In this document: in pieces, positions 7,776-14,489 of the stretch | Layout of the letters: every line of letters starts with the position of its first letter | Position numbering within the stretch: position 1 is the stretch's first letter | Source: Lachnospiraceae bacterium UBA1748 | GTDB taxonomy: Bacteria > Bacillota > Clostridia > Lachnospirales > Lachnospiraceae | Assembly: GCA_002314855.1 (NCBI GenBank) | Contig: DCHQ01000002.1 | Location: 1 to 25,490, forward strand | Length of the DNA stretch: 25,490 nt | Reading direction: 5' to 3' | Notes under the pieces: model-generated | What the model was told of the DNA's origin: nothing | Database searches by the model: none | What the model saw: the letters and a program-made list of their open reading frames with translations, nothing else | Made by a program: the position numbers and the translations under genes

Positions 7776-8457
7776 TTTTCTTCGAATAGTTAATGATGAA
7801 TATTTGCCCCTTAGAGATGTGGTTTTTAAGACTCTTCGTCAGGCTATTATAAAGGGTAACCTTGAACCAGGAGAGAGACTGATGGAAATTGATCTTGCAT
7901 CGAGGATGGGGGTAAGTCGAACACCTATAAGAGAAGCCATGCGTATGCTTGAGCTTGAAGGCCTTGTTATCATGATTCCAAGATGCGGTGCCAGAGTAGC
8001 CAAAATCTCATTTAAAAATCTAAAGGATGTTTTGGAAGTTAGAGAAGCTCTTGAAGAGTTGGCCATAACACTGGCATGTCAAAGAGTTACAGAAGAGCAG
8101 CTTGAGGAACTTAGAGCTACTAATGCAAGATTTGAAAAGACAGTGAAGGAAGGCAATGAAGCTGAGATTGCAGAGGCTGATGTCAGGTTTCACGATATTA
8201 TAATAGAGGCCAGCGGCAATGAGAAGCTTGTCCAGATGATGCAAAATCTTTCTGAGCAGATGTATCGATATCGATATGAGTATGTTAAAGATGTAACGAT
8301 TCATGGAGAACTGGTACGTGAGCATAGGGCAATGCTAGAAAGTATTGAAAAGAAGGATCTTGAAGAAGCAGTTAAAACTGTGAAGAACCATATTAGCAAA
8401 CAGGGACAGGCTATTATTAGAAATCTTAATCTTGAAGAAATGGAAAATCATGAGTGA
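7768..8457 (+). CDS. GntR-family transcriptional regulator, FadR subfamily (FCD domain)
   Basis: A 229-residue DNA-binding regulator. Residues about 15-80 form the winged helix: GERLMEIDLASRMGVSRTPI then REAMRMLELEGLV matches the GntR helix-turn-helix. The rest is an all-helical FCD ligand domain with the expected acidic and His metal or ligand positions (VREALEELA, DVRFHDIIIEASGN, EHRAMLESI). FadR-type regulators usually sense small carboxylic acids; the effector here is unknown. I chose the ATG at 7768, which overlaps ispE by 8 bases, over a GTG three codons upstream, because AGGTG at 7757-7761 is well spaced for it. Overlap on both sides means co-expression with ispE and the DUF1934 gene. 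Confidence 0.9.
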   Translation: MDDFLRIVNDEYLPLRDVVFKTLRQAIIKGNLEPGERLMEIDLASRMGVSRTPIREAMRMLELEGLVIMIPRCGARVAKISFKNLKDVLEVREALEELAITLACQRVTEEQLEELRATNARFEKTVKEGNEAEIAEADVRFHDIIIEASGNEKLVQMMQNLSEQMYRYRYEYVKDVTIHGELVREHRAMLESIEKKDLEEAVKTVKNHISKQGQAIIRNLNLEEMENHE

Positions 8458-8875
8458 TAAGAAGAAGGTCTATGTTGATACCAGACAAAAAAGTATTGAT
8501 AGTGATGAAGTGATAAAAGAGTCCTATGTGTATGAAGGTAAAGCCGGACGTGTAGGAGATACATACTGTATTATTTATGATCAGATAGAAGATGAAACTG
8601 AAGAAATCATCAAGAATATCATAAAAGTTGACAGCGACCATAAAGTCACTAGAACAGCTAAGGGCACAGGTAGTTCAGGGATGGTGTTTGAAAATGGCAA
8701 GGTCACAAAATGCAATTATCGTACACCATATGGCGTGATTAATATGTCTTTTTTTAGTAAGAATGTTCAGTGTATAAAAAAAGCTGATGAATATGAAATA
8801 GTTCTTGAATATATATTATCAATTGATAATCAGCCTACGACAGAAGTTTTTATGAAAATTAGAGCAGAACTATAA
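8450..8875 (+). CDS. DUF1934 (YwiB-like) beta-barrel protein
   Basis: A 141-residue protein whose pattern matches the DUF1934/YwiB family: short polar N-terminus, alternating beta strands, TYCIIYDQ, IIKV, KVTRTAKGTGSSGMVFENGK, the conserved TPYGVINMSFFSKNV and a last strand ending VFMKIRAEL. The family is thought to have a calycin-like barrel and has no established function. The true start is the ATG at 8450, overlapping the regulator stop by 8 bases; an in-frame TTG at 8432 lies inside the regulator and is not needed. Its stop codon also supplies the -35 element of the next promoter. Confidence 0.82.
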   Translation: MSDKKKVYVDTRQKSIDSDEVIKESYVYEGKAGRVGDTYCIIYDQIEDETEEIIKNIIKVDSDHKVTRTAKGTGSSGMVFENGKVTKCNYRTPYGVINMSFFSKNVQCIKKADEYEIVLEYILSIDNQPTTEVFMKIRAEL

Positions 8876-8899
8876 ACTTTATTATTTATGGTCCGATAT
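8873..8899 (+). promoter_or_regulatory. Sigma-D (sigma-28, FliA-type) promoter
   Basis: TAAA (8873-8876), exactly 15 bases, then TCCGATAT (8892-8899). The Bacillus sigma-D consensus is TAAA-N15-GCCGATAT, so 11 of 12 defined bases match. The first three bases of the -35 element are the stop codon of the preceding gene. Transcription would start near 8906. No sigma-A promoter is evident in the same gap. Confidence 0.75.
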
Positions 8900-8908
8900 A
8901 ATAGATAA

Positions 8909-8935
8909 GCAAAGGTGTCAGGATGACATTTTTGC
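8909..8935 (+). promoter_or_regulatory. Hairpin at the predicted 5' end of the sigma-D transcript
   Basis: GCAAAGGTGTCA (8909-8920) pairs over its full 12 positions with TGACATTTTTGC (8924-8935), using two G-U pairs, across a 3-base loop. Given the promoter, it lies within a few bases of the mRNA 5' end, where such stems often protect from decay. The following T-run is part of the stem, so it is a poor terminator. Confidence 0.6.
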
Positions 8936-8962
8936 GAAAAAAATAATACAAGGAGGTATAGT

Positions 8963-9580
8963 ATGAACGTAAACGGAATTACGGATGTGGCTAGTGCTTA
9001 CGGTGTTTATCAGAGTACGACAAGTACGTCTTCTAAAAAGCCGGCTGAGGCAAAAGAAGAGACTAAGAGTGCATTTGATAATGAAGGTGTAGTATACGAG
9101 AAGTCGGCTGAGGCAGATAATAAAGCAGCTTCTACTAATAAGTATACTAAGAATCCAGAGCTTGTAGCCAAACTCAAGGCAGATGCTGAAGCAAGAACCC
9201 AGCAACTCCAGGATATTGTAACTAAGCTTATGACGCAGCAGGGTAAAACATATAATGCTGCCAATGGTCTTAAGAGCTTTTATGAGAGCCTTGAAGTTGA
9301 TGCTGAGACAAAAGCTCAGGCCAAGAAGGATATTGCTGAAGATGGATACTACGGAGTAGAACAGACATCATCACGTATATTCGACTTTGCCATGGCACTT
9401 ACCGGCGGAGATCCTGACAAGATGGACAGCATGGTTGAAGCCTTTAAGAAGGGCTACAAAAAGGCTGAAAAAACATGGGGCGCTGAGTTACCAGAAATAT
9501 GTAAGAACACATATGATGCGGTACTCAAAAAGTTTGATGACTATAAGAATGGTGTGACTTCAGCTGACGAGACTATGTAA
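8963..9580 (+). CDS. Unknown 205-residue protein in a sigma-D-controlled unit (DUF5610-like C-terminus)
   Basis: No confident function. The N-terminal 60 residues are Ser/Thr/Lys/Glu-rich and look disordered, beginning MNVNGITDVASAYGVYQS, with no signal peptide or membrane segment. Residues about 68-205 are predominantly helical and charged. The C-terminal segment, with SSRIFDFAMALTGG, EAFKKGYKKAEKTWG, ELPEIC and NTYDAVLKKFDDY, resembles what I recall of DUF5610-type domains in motile bacteria; this is recall and should be tested by profile search. AGGAGG at 8951-8956 lies 6 bases before the ATG. The sigma-D promoter places it with motility or cell-separation genes. It is a single-gene unit with a 5' hairpin and an A-rich 3' region ending in a terminator. 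Confidence 0.7.
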   Translation: MNVNGITDVASAYGVYQSTTSTSSKKPAEAKEETKSAFDNEGVVYEKSAEADNKAASTNKYTKNPELVAKLKADAEARTQQLQDIVTKLMTQQGKTYNAANGLKSFYESLEVDAETKAQAKKDIAEDGYYGVEQTSSRIFDFAMALTGGDPDKMDSMVEAFKKGYKKAEKTWGAELPEICKNTYDAVLKKFDDYKNGVTSADETM

Positions 9581-9600
9581 GGCGGAGCAACCATAGCATC

Positions 9601-9725
9601 TAAAGAAAAAGAATAACGTAAGAAAACGAATAATAACAGAAGAAAAGAAAAAGAATATTAATAAAAACAAGAAAAACAATAACGAAAAACAAGATAAGAA
9701 TTAAGAAAAAGATAAAACAAGTAAT
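9601..9725 (+). other. A-rich untranslated tract downstream of the sigma-D gene
   Basis: By hand count 83 of the 120 bases at 9601-9720 are A, with G next and few T or C. It contains frequent TAA in all frames, so it is not coding on this strand. A 14-base unit AAAGAAAAAGAATA occurs at 9602-9615 and 9644-9657. The tract should be unstructured as RNA. Confidence 0.7.
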
Positions 9726-9728
9726 AAA

Positions 9729-9763
9729 AAAATCCCAACCATCGAAATCTGGTTGGGATTTTT
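9729..9763. terminator. Bidirectional terminator between convergent genes
   Basis: AATCCCAACCA (9731-9741) pairs with TGGTTGGGATT (9750-9760), 8-base loop, flanked by A-run on the left and T-run on the right. It can end the sigma-D transcript on the plus strand and the convergent gene on the minus strand. Confidence 0.92.
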
Positions 9764-9775
9764 AATTATCAGTTA

Positions 9776-10252
9776 TTATTTTACTGGCTTAGAACCAGCC
9801 TTCTCCTGAGCTTTTTCAAGAGCTCTCTTCCAAAAGCCTTTCTTAACCTCATCCTTTTTAATGGCTGTACCATGTAATCCTTTGATACCTACAATATACA
9901 TACCACTTACTTCGGCCTTAACCTCTTTCTTCACAGGTATATAATCATAAATCTTTTCATCACAAAACATTGTGAGAACCTGAGGTCCAACTTTGACCTT
10001 AACGAGTGGTGCCTTGATGTTTTTAGAAAACTTTGGAACCTGACTCATAACAGCCTGTGGAAGGTTGGCGTCTTTTATCTTCATACGTTTCTTATCTATA
10101 ACCAGCATCGTCACAGTTTGCTTGTTAGCCTCTAATAATGACTGCTGTTCATCCTGCTTTTTCTGAAGCTTTCTGCCAGCAAAGTAGAGAACTACAAGTA
10201 GAATAACCAATACTGCGATGACGATAAGAGTTACTATTAACCAAGTAGGCAA
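9776..10252 (-). CDS. Conserved single-pass membrane protein of unknown function
   Basis: A 158-residue protein with one N-terminal membrane helix (about residues 4-26, Ile/Val/Leu-rich), then a basic stretch RKLQKKQDEQQ, so the remainder probably lies in the cytoplasm. The soluble part has MLVIDKKRMKIKDANLPQ, VKVGPQVLTMFCD and the small beta segment VSGMYIVGIKGLHG, then a Lys-rich tail. Similar proteins are common in Lachnospiraceae but I know of no assigned role. The start is a TTG; it is chosen because AAGGAGG (minus strand, 10267-10261) lies 8 bases upstream and no ATG fits. It is convergent with the sigma-D gene and divergent from the NlpC/P60 gene. Confidence 0.8.
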   Translation of the reverse strand: MPTWLIVTLIVIAVLVILLVVLYFAGRKLQKKQDEQQSLLEANKQTVTMLVIDKKRMKIKDANLPQAVMSQVPKFSKNIKAPLVKVKVGPQVLTMFCDEKIYDYIPVKKEVKAEVSGMYIVGIKGLHGTAIKKDEVKKGFWKRALEKAQEKAGSKPVK

Positions 10253-10288
10253 TGGTTTGTCCTCCTTATATAAATATTAGGTCATGCT

Positions 10289-10303
10289 TCGAACAGGGTT
10301 CGA
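10289..10303. promoter_or_regulatory. Palindrome in the divergent intergenic region
   Basis: TCGAAC (10289-10294), three bases, GTTCGA (10298-10303): a perfect 6-bp inverted repeat between the divergent genes starting at 10252 (minus) and 10374 (plus). It resembles a Gram-positive LexA box (CGAAC-N4-GTTCG) but the spacer is one base short, so the cognate factor is unknown. Confidence 0.35.
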
Positions 10304-10356
10304 CTAGAAAATATTTTATCAAAATTCACCCAAAATCGCAAGAATTTGATGATTTG

Positions 10357-10365
10357 TGTTAAAAT
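10357..10365 (+). promoter_or_regulatory. Extended -10 promoter directly in front of the NlpC/P60 gene
   Basis: TGTTAAAAT (10357-10365) fits TGn-TATAAT with one mismatch. No -35 is recognisable at 17 bases. Transcription would start at about 10371-10373, one to three bases before the ATG at 10374. Confidence 0.4.
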
Positions 10366-10373
10366 ATATGGTA

Positions 10374-11636
10374 ATGAAGAAATATATAAAAATAAGATGG
10401 ATAAATGTGCTCTTTAGCGTGTTACTTATCGTGTCGACATTAGCTTTGACTACAGTAGAAGCATTAGCCGATAAGACTTCTGACGAGCTTAAGGATGAAA
10501 AAGATAAAACCGAGCAGGAAAAGGAAGAGAACGAAGGAAAGCTAAACGCTACCAATAGCACCATATACTCATTAACATCAGAACTTGGAACAGTTGAGGA
10601 TAGTATCGAAGAAACTACGAGTGCACTCACTCAGATAATGCTTGAACTGGAATTGTTAGATGTAGACATTGCTAACAAGGAAACTGATATCGATAATGCC
10701 ACAGTAGCTCTTAACGATGCTATACTTCGCGAGCAGGAGCAGTACGATGCAATGAAGATACGAATCCAGTATCTGTATGAAACAGGTAATGAAGATTTGC
10801 TTACTGTATACATGGAGTCTGGAAGTATTAGTGAAGCACTTACAAGAGCTGATTACATAGAAGGACTGTATAGCTATGACAGGCAAATGCTTGGAGAGTA
10901 TCAAGACACAGTATTGGAAGTAAGTGAACTAAAAAGCTCGCTTGAAACAGAGAGAGAAGAACTACTTGATCTTCAGGCTGAATATGAGGAAGAACAGGCC
11001 AGCATGGAATTGGTTATTGATGAACTTCAGGAACTTTCCGATGACTATGCAGCTAAGATATCAGCTGCTCAAAGTCAGGCCAATCAATATGCTGCTACAA
11101 TTGCAGCTCAGAATGCTGCGCTGCAAAGTCTTGATGCACAGATTACAGAAGCCGAAGCAGAGGAAGCGAGAAAGAAGGCAGAGGAAGAGGCCAAGCTTCT
11201 TGCAGAGGCTGCACAAAATGGTACTGGTGTAACAGTGACAACAACAGGAAACGTTACTTATGACACCACCCCTATTTATAATTCTGGAGGTAGTGATCTT
11301 GGTAAGGCCATAGCCAATTATGGATGCCAGTTTATTGGTAATCCTTATGTATATGGTGGCACCAGTCTTACTCAGGGCGCAGACTGTTCAGGATTTACAA
11401 TGTCTGTTTATAAGAATTTTGGTTATAATCTTCCAAGATCGTCATCGGCGCAGCAGAGCGTTGGACGTGAGGTATCATATAGTGAGGCACAGCCTGGAGA
11501 TATTATATGTTATTCGGGCCATGTTGCGATATATATAGGTAATGGTCAGATAGTTCATGCCAGTACGCCTAGTGGTGGTATTAAAATCGGTAGTGCAACA
11601 TTTAGAACCATTATTACAGTAAGAAGAGTTATATAA
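10374..11636 (+). CDS. Secreted NlpC/P60 peptidoglycan hydrolase with N-terminal coiled coil (CwlO/PcsB-like)
   Basis: A 420-residue exported cell-wall enzyme, probably a DL-endopeptidase cutting peptide stems during growth or separation. A signal peptide covers about residues 1-32 (MKKYIKIRW, hydrophobic core, cleavage near VEALAD). Residues about 35-270 are a long Glu/Lys/Gln/Ala coiled coil, as in CwlO and PcsB, where it contacts FtsEX. A short Thr/Gly-rich linker leads to the NlpC/P60 domain (about 302-420). The triad is visible as Cys338 in DCSGF, His383 in GHVAIYIG and His395 in QIVHAS. I chose ATG 10374 because it starts the signal peptide cleanly; GTG 10356 and ATG 10368 are in frame upstream. 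No Shine-Dalgarno is seen, and the promoter lies almost on the start. Confidence 0.9.
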   Translation: MKKYIKIRWINVLFSVLLIVSTLALTTVEALADKTSDELKDEKDKTEQEKEENEGKLNATNSTIYSLTSELGTVEDSIEETTSALTQIMLELELLDVDIANKETDIDNATVALNDAILREQEQYDAMKIRIQYLYETGNEDLLTVYMESGSISEALTRADYIEGLYSYDRQMLGEYQDTVLEVSELKSSLETEREELLDLQAEYEEEQASMELVIDELQELSDDYAAKISAAQSQANQYAATIAAQNAALQSLDAQITEAEAEEARKKAEEEAKLLAEAAQNGTGVTVTTTGNVTYDTTPIYNSGGSDLGKAIANYGCQFIGNPYVYGGTSLTQGADCSGFTMSVYKNFGYNLPRSSSAQQSVGREVSYSEAQPGDIICYSGHVAIYIGNGQIVHASTPSGGIKIGSATFRTIITVRRVI

Positions 11637-11648
11637 ATTGGAGAAATT

Positions 11649-11834
11649 ATGGCAGAAGTATCAAATTGTGATTCATGCAATAATCTAGTGTACGACGAGG
11701 ATTATGAATGTTATGTATGTGATATGGACCTTGATGAAGACGATATGGTCAGATTCTTACAGGGTAATACACGAGAGTGTCCATATTATCAGAGTAACAA
11801 TGAATATGAAGTGGTTAAGCATCAGGCGTTCTAG
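11649..11834 (+). CDS. Small Cys-rich protein (DUF6472-like)
   Basis: A 61-residue acidic protein with Cys7-x2-Cys10, Cys21-x2-Cys24 and Cys44, a likely zinc site. The order CDSCNNLVYDEDYECYVCDM, then DEDDMVRFLQG and CPYY, agrees with a small family frequent in Lachnospiraceae that I recall as DUF6472; function unknown. GGAGAA (11640-11645) is a good ribosome binding site. It follows the NlpC/P60 gene by 12 bases and should be co-transcribed. No terminator is visible after it. Confidence 0.75.
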   Translation: MAEVSNCDSCNNLVYDEDYECYVCDMDLDEDDMVRFLQGNTRECPYYQSNNEYEVVKHQAF

Positions 11835-11876
11835 TTTGTGCTAGTGGTTATAATAGTGGCAAGTTGAGTGCTTAAT

Positions 11877-11885
11877 TGATATAAT
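11877..11885 (+). promoter_or_regulatory. Extended -10 promoter of the yaaO-rsmI operon
   Basis: TGATATAAT (11877-11885) is a perfect TGn-TATAAT element. A weak -35 (GTGGCA, 11856-11861) lies 18 bases upstream. Predicted leader of about 50 bases to the ATG at 11941 contains a small TGTGT/ACACA stem. Confidence 0.65.
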
Positions 11886-11940
11886 TAAAGTGTGTGTGCC
11901 TAAAACACATTTAATGGATTGTTATAGATAGAGGTTCATT

Positions 11941-13452
11941 ATGGGTGAATTAACAGAGTTAGTAGAAGACTATGTTTATAGTGATGTGTATCCTTTTCAG
12001 GGACCAGGTCATAAGCGTAGCTTTTATGAGAATGATTTTTTAAGTGAATTTTATAAGAGAGATATAGCTGGCGTTCAGGGCTTTGACAAAATGTCATTGG
12101 AGGATGGCTCACTTTGTGATGCTAGAAACAGGATGTCTAGAGTATACAAGGCGGATGAGTCATATATTCTTACAGGTGGTGTAAGTGTAGGTATGATGGC
12201 TGCAGTTTTTGCTACTCTTAATAGAGGCGATAAAGTCCTTGTAATGCGAAACAGCAGACGCTATGTGTATAATGCTATTCAGCTTCGAGAGCTTCGTGCT
12301 GTATATATATCAGGAGATGTTGATGAGGACTATGGTTATACCAAGGGTCTTACTATAGAAGTAATAGAGGAAAGTATCAAGAAGAATGATGATGTTAAGG
12401 CAGTTATACTTACATCTCCAACACTTGATGGTATTTCTTCTGAGGTTGAAGATATTGCTGAATTTCTTCATGAGCACAGGATCCCTCTTATTGTAGATGC
12501 TTCCTATGGTGCACACTTTGGCTTTGCTGGCTTTTTACCAATTAATGCAGTTGAGTGTGGTGCGGATATTGTACTTCATAGTCTTAGTGAATCACTTCCT
12601 AGCCCAGTTCAGACAGGTGTTCTTCATATCAATGGTTCAATAATTGATAATGATAAAATTCGAGATTTTCTTGGCATGTTCCAGGATGATGAGCCATCAT
12701 TCCCTCTACTACTTGGTATGGATAAGTGCCTTGATTATATTTCAGATGATGATAACAATGCATGGCAGAGATTTTATGACAAGAGAGCATCACTTAGTGA
12801 TGAACTGAAGAAGCTTAATCATATTGAAGTGTTTGATGCCTTTACAATGGGAAGAAGCGATACTCCAGAAATAGGTAAAATGATATTAAGTCCTAAGGCA
12901 AAGAACATGAACGGTAAACAGTTATATGACAGACTGAAAAAGGAGTTTGGTATATTACCGATATTATCAACTCCAGAATATGTTCTTGTTGGATTTTCTA
13001 TATGTGATACTGATGAAGGTTATGAAAAACTGGCATCAGCTCTTGCAAAGCTTGATAATGAGCTTGAAGCTAAGGAAGAGACTACCAGAACTATGAGTGG
13101 TGGTCGTGACCTTGGAAGCCTTGAGGCTTTGTTTGGTGTAAGCAGCAATGAAAGCAGTGGCACGGCATCGGCTTATCCAGCAGCAGAAAAACTGACAATA
13201 GTTAAGCCAATACATGAAGCGATTAACAGTGAGAAAGAATCTGTACCAATTAATATGTGCGAGGGTCGAGTATCAGGTGCATTCGTGGGAGTATATCCTT
13301 CTGAGCAGCCAATACTTGTGCCAGGACAGAAGATAACCCGTGACTTACTGACACTTATCAATCATTACAGAAGAAGTGGATATGTGATCAAAGGCGAGTT
13401 TATGGAGCGTATAGAGGTGCTTCGCGAAAGCAAAAATAGACCGGAGGCATAG
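11941..13452 (+). CDS. Orn/Lys/Arg decarboxylase-family (YaaO-like) protein lacking the PLP lysine
   Basis: A 503-residue fold-type I PLP-enzyme relative. Family features: N-terminal FQGPGHKR, SYILTGGVSVGMMAAVFA (phosphate-binding region), SPTLDGISS, the cofactor Asp186 in VDASYGAHFGF, and the C-terminal domain with VYPSEQPILVPGQKIT. Family members carry the Schiff-base lysine in a QSTHKTLP-type motif; here the aligned segment is HSLSESLPSPVQTG, with Glu217 where Lys belongs and no Lys nearby. The usual DEAHG motif is also changed to DASYG (Tyr189 for His). It is therefore probably not an active decarboxylase by the standard mechanism. The gene stands first in the yaaO-like cluster; one base separates its stop from the next start. 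GAGG lies before the ATG. Role unknown. Confidence 0.85.
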   Translation: MGELTELVEDYVYSDVYPFQGPGHKRSFYENDFLSEFYKRDIAGVQGFDKMSLEDGSLCDARNRMSRVYKADESYILTGGVSVGMMAAVFATLNRGDKVLVMRNSRRYVYNAIQLRELRAVYISGDVDEDYGYTKGLTIEVIEESIKKNDDVKAVILTSPTLDGISSEVEDIAEFLHEHRIPLIVDASYGAHFGFAGFLPINAVECGADIVLHSLSESLPSPVQTGVLHINGSIIDNDKIRDFLGMFQDDEPSFPLLLGMDKCLDYISDDDNNAWQRFYDKRASLSDELKKLNHIEVFDAFTMGRSDTPEIGKMILSPKAKNMNGKQLYDRLKKEFGILPILSTPEYVLVGFSICDTDEGYEKLASALAKLDNELEAKEETTRTMSGGRDLGSLEALFGVSSNESSGTASAYPAAEKLTIVKPIHEAINSEKESVPINMCEGRVSGAFVGVYPSEQPILVPGQKITRDLLTLINHYRRSGYVIKGEFMERIEVLRESKNRPEA

Positions 13453-13453
13453 T

Positions 13454-14047
13454 ATGGGACATATATTTTGTCTTATGGGTAAGAGCGCTAGCGGTAAAGA
13501 TACCTTATACAGCAATCTTCTTGGGGAAAATGAGTTATCTTTAGAACGTATTGTTCCATTTACTACAAGACCAATTAGAAGTGGTGAAGCTGAAGGCAGA
13601 GAGTATCACTTTACTAACAAGGAAGGCTTTGAAAGCTTGGTAGAACAAGGTAAAGTCATAGAGCATCGCTGTTATCATACCTGTCATGGAGACTGGTATT
13701 ATTTTACAGTGGACCAGGAGGTATTCCTTGATTCTAAGGATTACCTGATAATAGGAACACTGGAATCATATATTAAAATCAGGGATTATTATGGAGCAGA
13801 CAAGGTGATACCTCTTTATGTTGAGCTAGATGATGGTATCAGACTTGAAAGAGCTCTTAAAAGAGAACGCTCACAGGAATCTCCAAAGTACACTGAGATG
13901 TGTAGACGATTCCTAGCAGACGATGAAGATTTCTCAGAAGAAAAGCTAATTGCAGCAGGTATAGATAAGAAATATATTAACGATGATTTGTATCGTTGCA
14001 TGGATGAAATGAGGGATACTATATGGACATCAAGGTCAACCAAATAA
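13454..14047 (+). CDS. Guanylate-kinase-like P-loop protein, divergent
   Basis: A 197-residue cytoplasmic P-loop kinase related to guanylate kinase. The GMP-binding segment TTRPIRSGEAEGREYHF is well conserved (Arg, Arg, Glu, Tyr), as is the C-terminal YINDDLYRC strand and helix. Three points diverge. The P-loop is GKSASGKD, with Asp where Gmk has Ser or Thr; PhnN ribose bisphosphokinases have GKD. The YYGT motif reads WYYFTV. The strand with the catalytic Asp (LDIDxQG in Gmk) reads LIIGTLES, closer to PhnN. So a substrate other than GMP is plausible. It sits where Bacillus has tmk, one base after the YaaO-like gene and overlapping yaaR by 25 bases. Confidence 0.75.
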   Translation: MGHIFCLMGKSASGKDTLYSNLLGENELSLERIVPFTTRPIRSGEAEGREYHFTNKEGFESLVEQGKVIEHRCYHTCHGDWYYFTVDQEVFLDSKDYLIIGTLESYIKIRDYYGADKVIPLYVELDDGIRLERALKRERSQESPKYTEMCRRFLADDEDFSEEKLIAAGIDKKYINDDLYRCMDEMRDTIWTSRSTK

Positions 14048-14463
14048 TAGAACCGTCCATGTCTGTGGACACTAACAGAGTGACTAATACTGATGATTCA
14101 TTTAAGTTCATGCTGGCCAGTCATATATCTGAAAGTGACCTTCAGGAAAAGCTGACTTCGCTCATGACAGAAATATCTGCACAGGGAGAGAAGATAGGCA
14201 AGAAAAAAGATATTCGTGACATGCGTAAATATCGAAGTCTTATTAAGGAATTCATGAATGAGATAGTTAATCGTTCTCATGAATTTTCGAGAGAGAACTT
14301 TCTTGATAGAAAAGGAAGGCATAGAGTATACGGTATAATCCGACTTGTTGATTCCAACCTTGATGAGCTTGCTCAGGAATTATGCAAGGATGAAAAAGAT
14401 AATATGGCAGTTCTCGCCAAGATAGGTGAGATACGTGGACTGTTATTAGATATATTTATGTAA
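14023..14463 (+). CDS. YaaR/DUF327 family protein
   Basis: A 146-residue cytoplasmic, largely helical protein of the DUF327 (YaaR) family, function unknown. Recognised from the N-terminal MDIKV, SFKFMLASHISE, the central KKDIRDMRKYRSLIKEFMNE and VYGIIRLVDSNLDELAQEL. In Bacillus the homologue lies directly before holB, as here. The start overlaps the preceding kinase gene by 25 bases, with GAGGG upstream, so the two are translationally linked. Its length is normal for the family. Confidence 0.88.
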   Translation: MDIKVNQIIEPSMSVDTNRVTNTDDSFKFMLASHISESDLQEKLTSLMTEISAQGEKIGKKKDIRDMRKYRSLIKEFMNEIVNRSHEFSRENFLDRKGRHRVYGIIRLVDSNLDELAQELCKDEKDNMAVLAKIGEIRGLLLDIFM

Positions 14464-14489
14464 GAGTATTTATATAGGGGAATTTAATA

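Noticed and set aside
8916..8933. Terminator after the DUF1934 gene (TGTCA-GGA-TGACA-TTTTT)
   Set aside because: The T-run pairs with the upstream GCAAAGG in a longer stem, and the element lies downstream of the sigma-D promoter, so a 5' leader hairpin fits better, although weak termination cannot be excluded.
10289..10303. LexA (SOS) box
   Set aside because: The half-sites CGAAC and GTTCG are separated by three bases, not the four of the Bacillus-type consensus, and neither flanking gene is a typical SOS gene.
10289..10310. GGTTCGA resembling a tRNA T-arm
   Set aside because: No acceptor, D-arm or anticodon stem can be found around it and there is no CCA; the bases belong to a palindrome.
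10942..11232. Plus-strand 96-codon frame inside the NlpC/P60 gene
   Set aside because: It is the shifted frame of the repetitive coiled-coil region, with Met/Leu/Arg-rich meaningless composition.
12571..12600. Frameshift as the cause of the missing PLP lysine
   Set aside because: The frame and alignment with the family continue without a gap on both sides (GADIV before, LPSPVQTGVLH after), so it is a substitution, not a shift.
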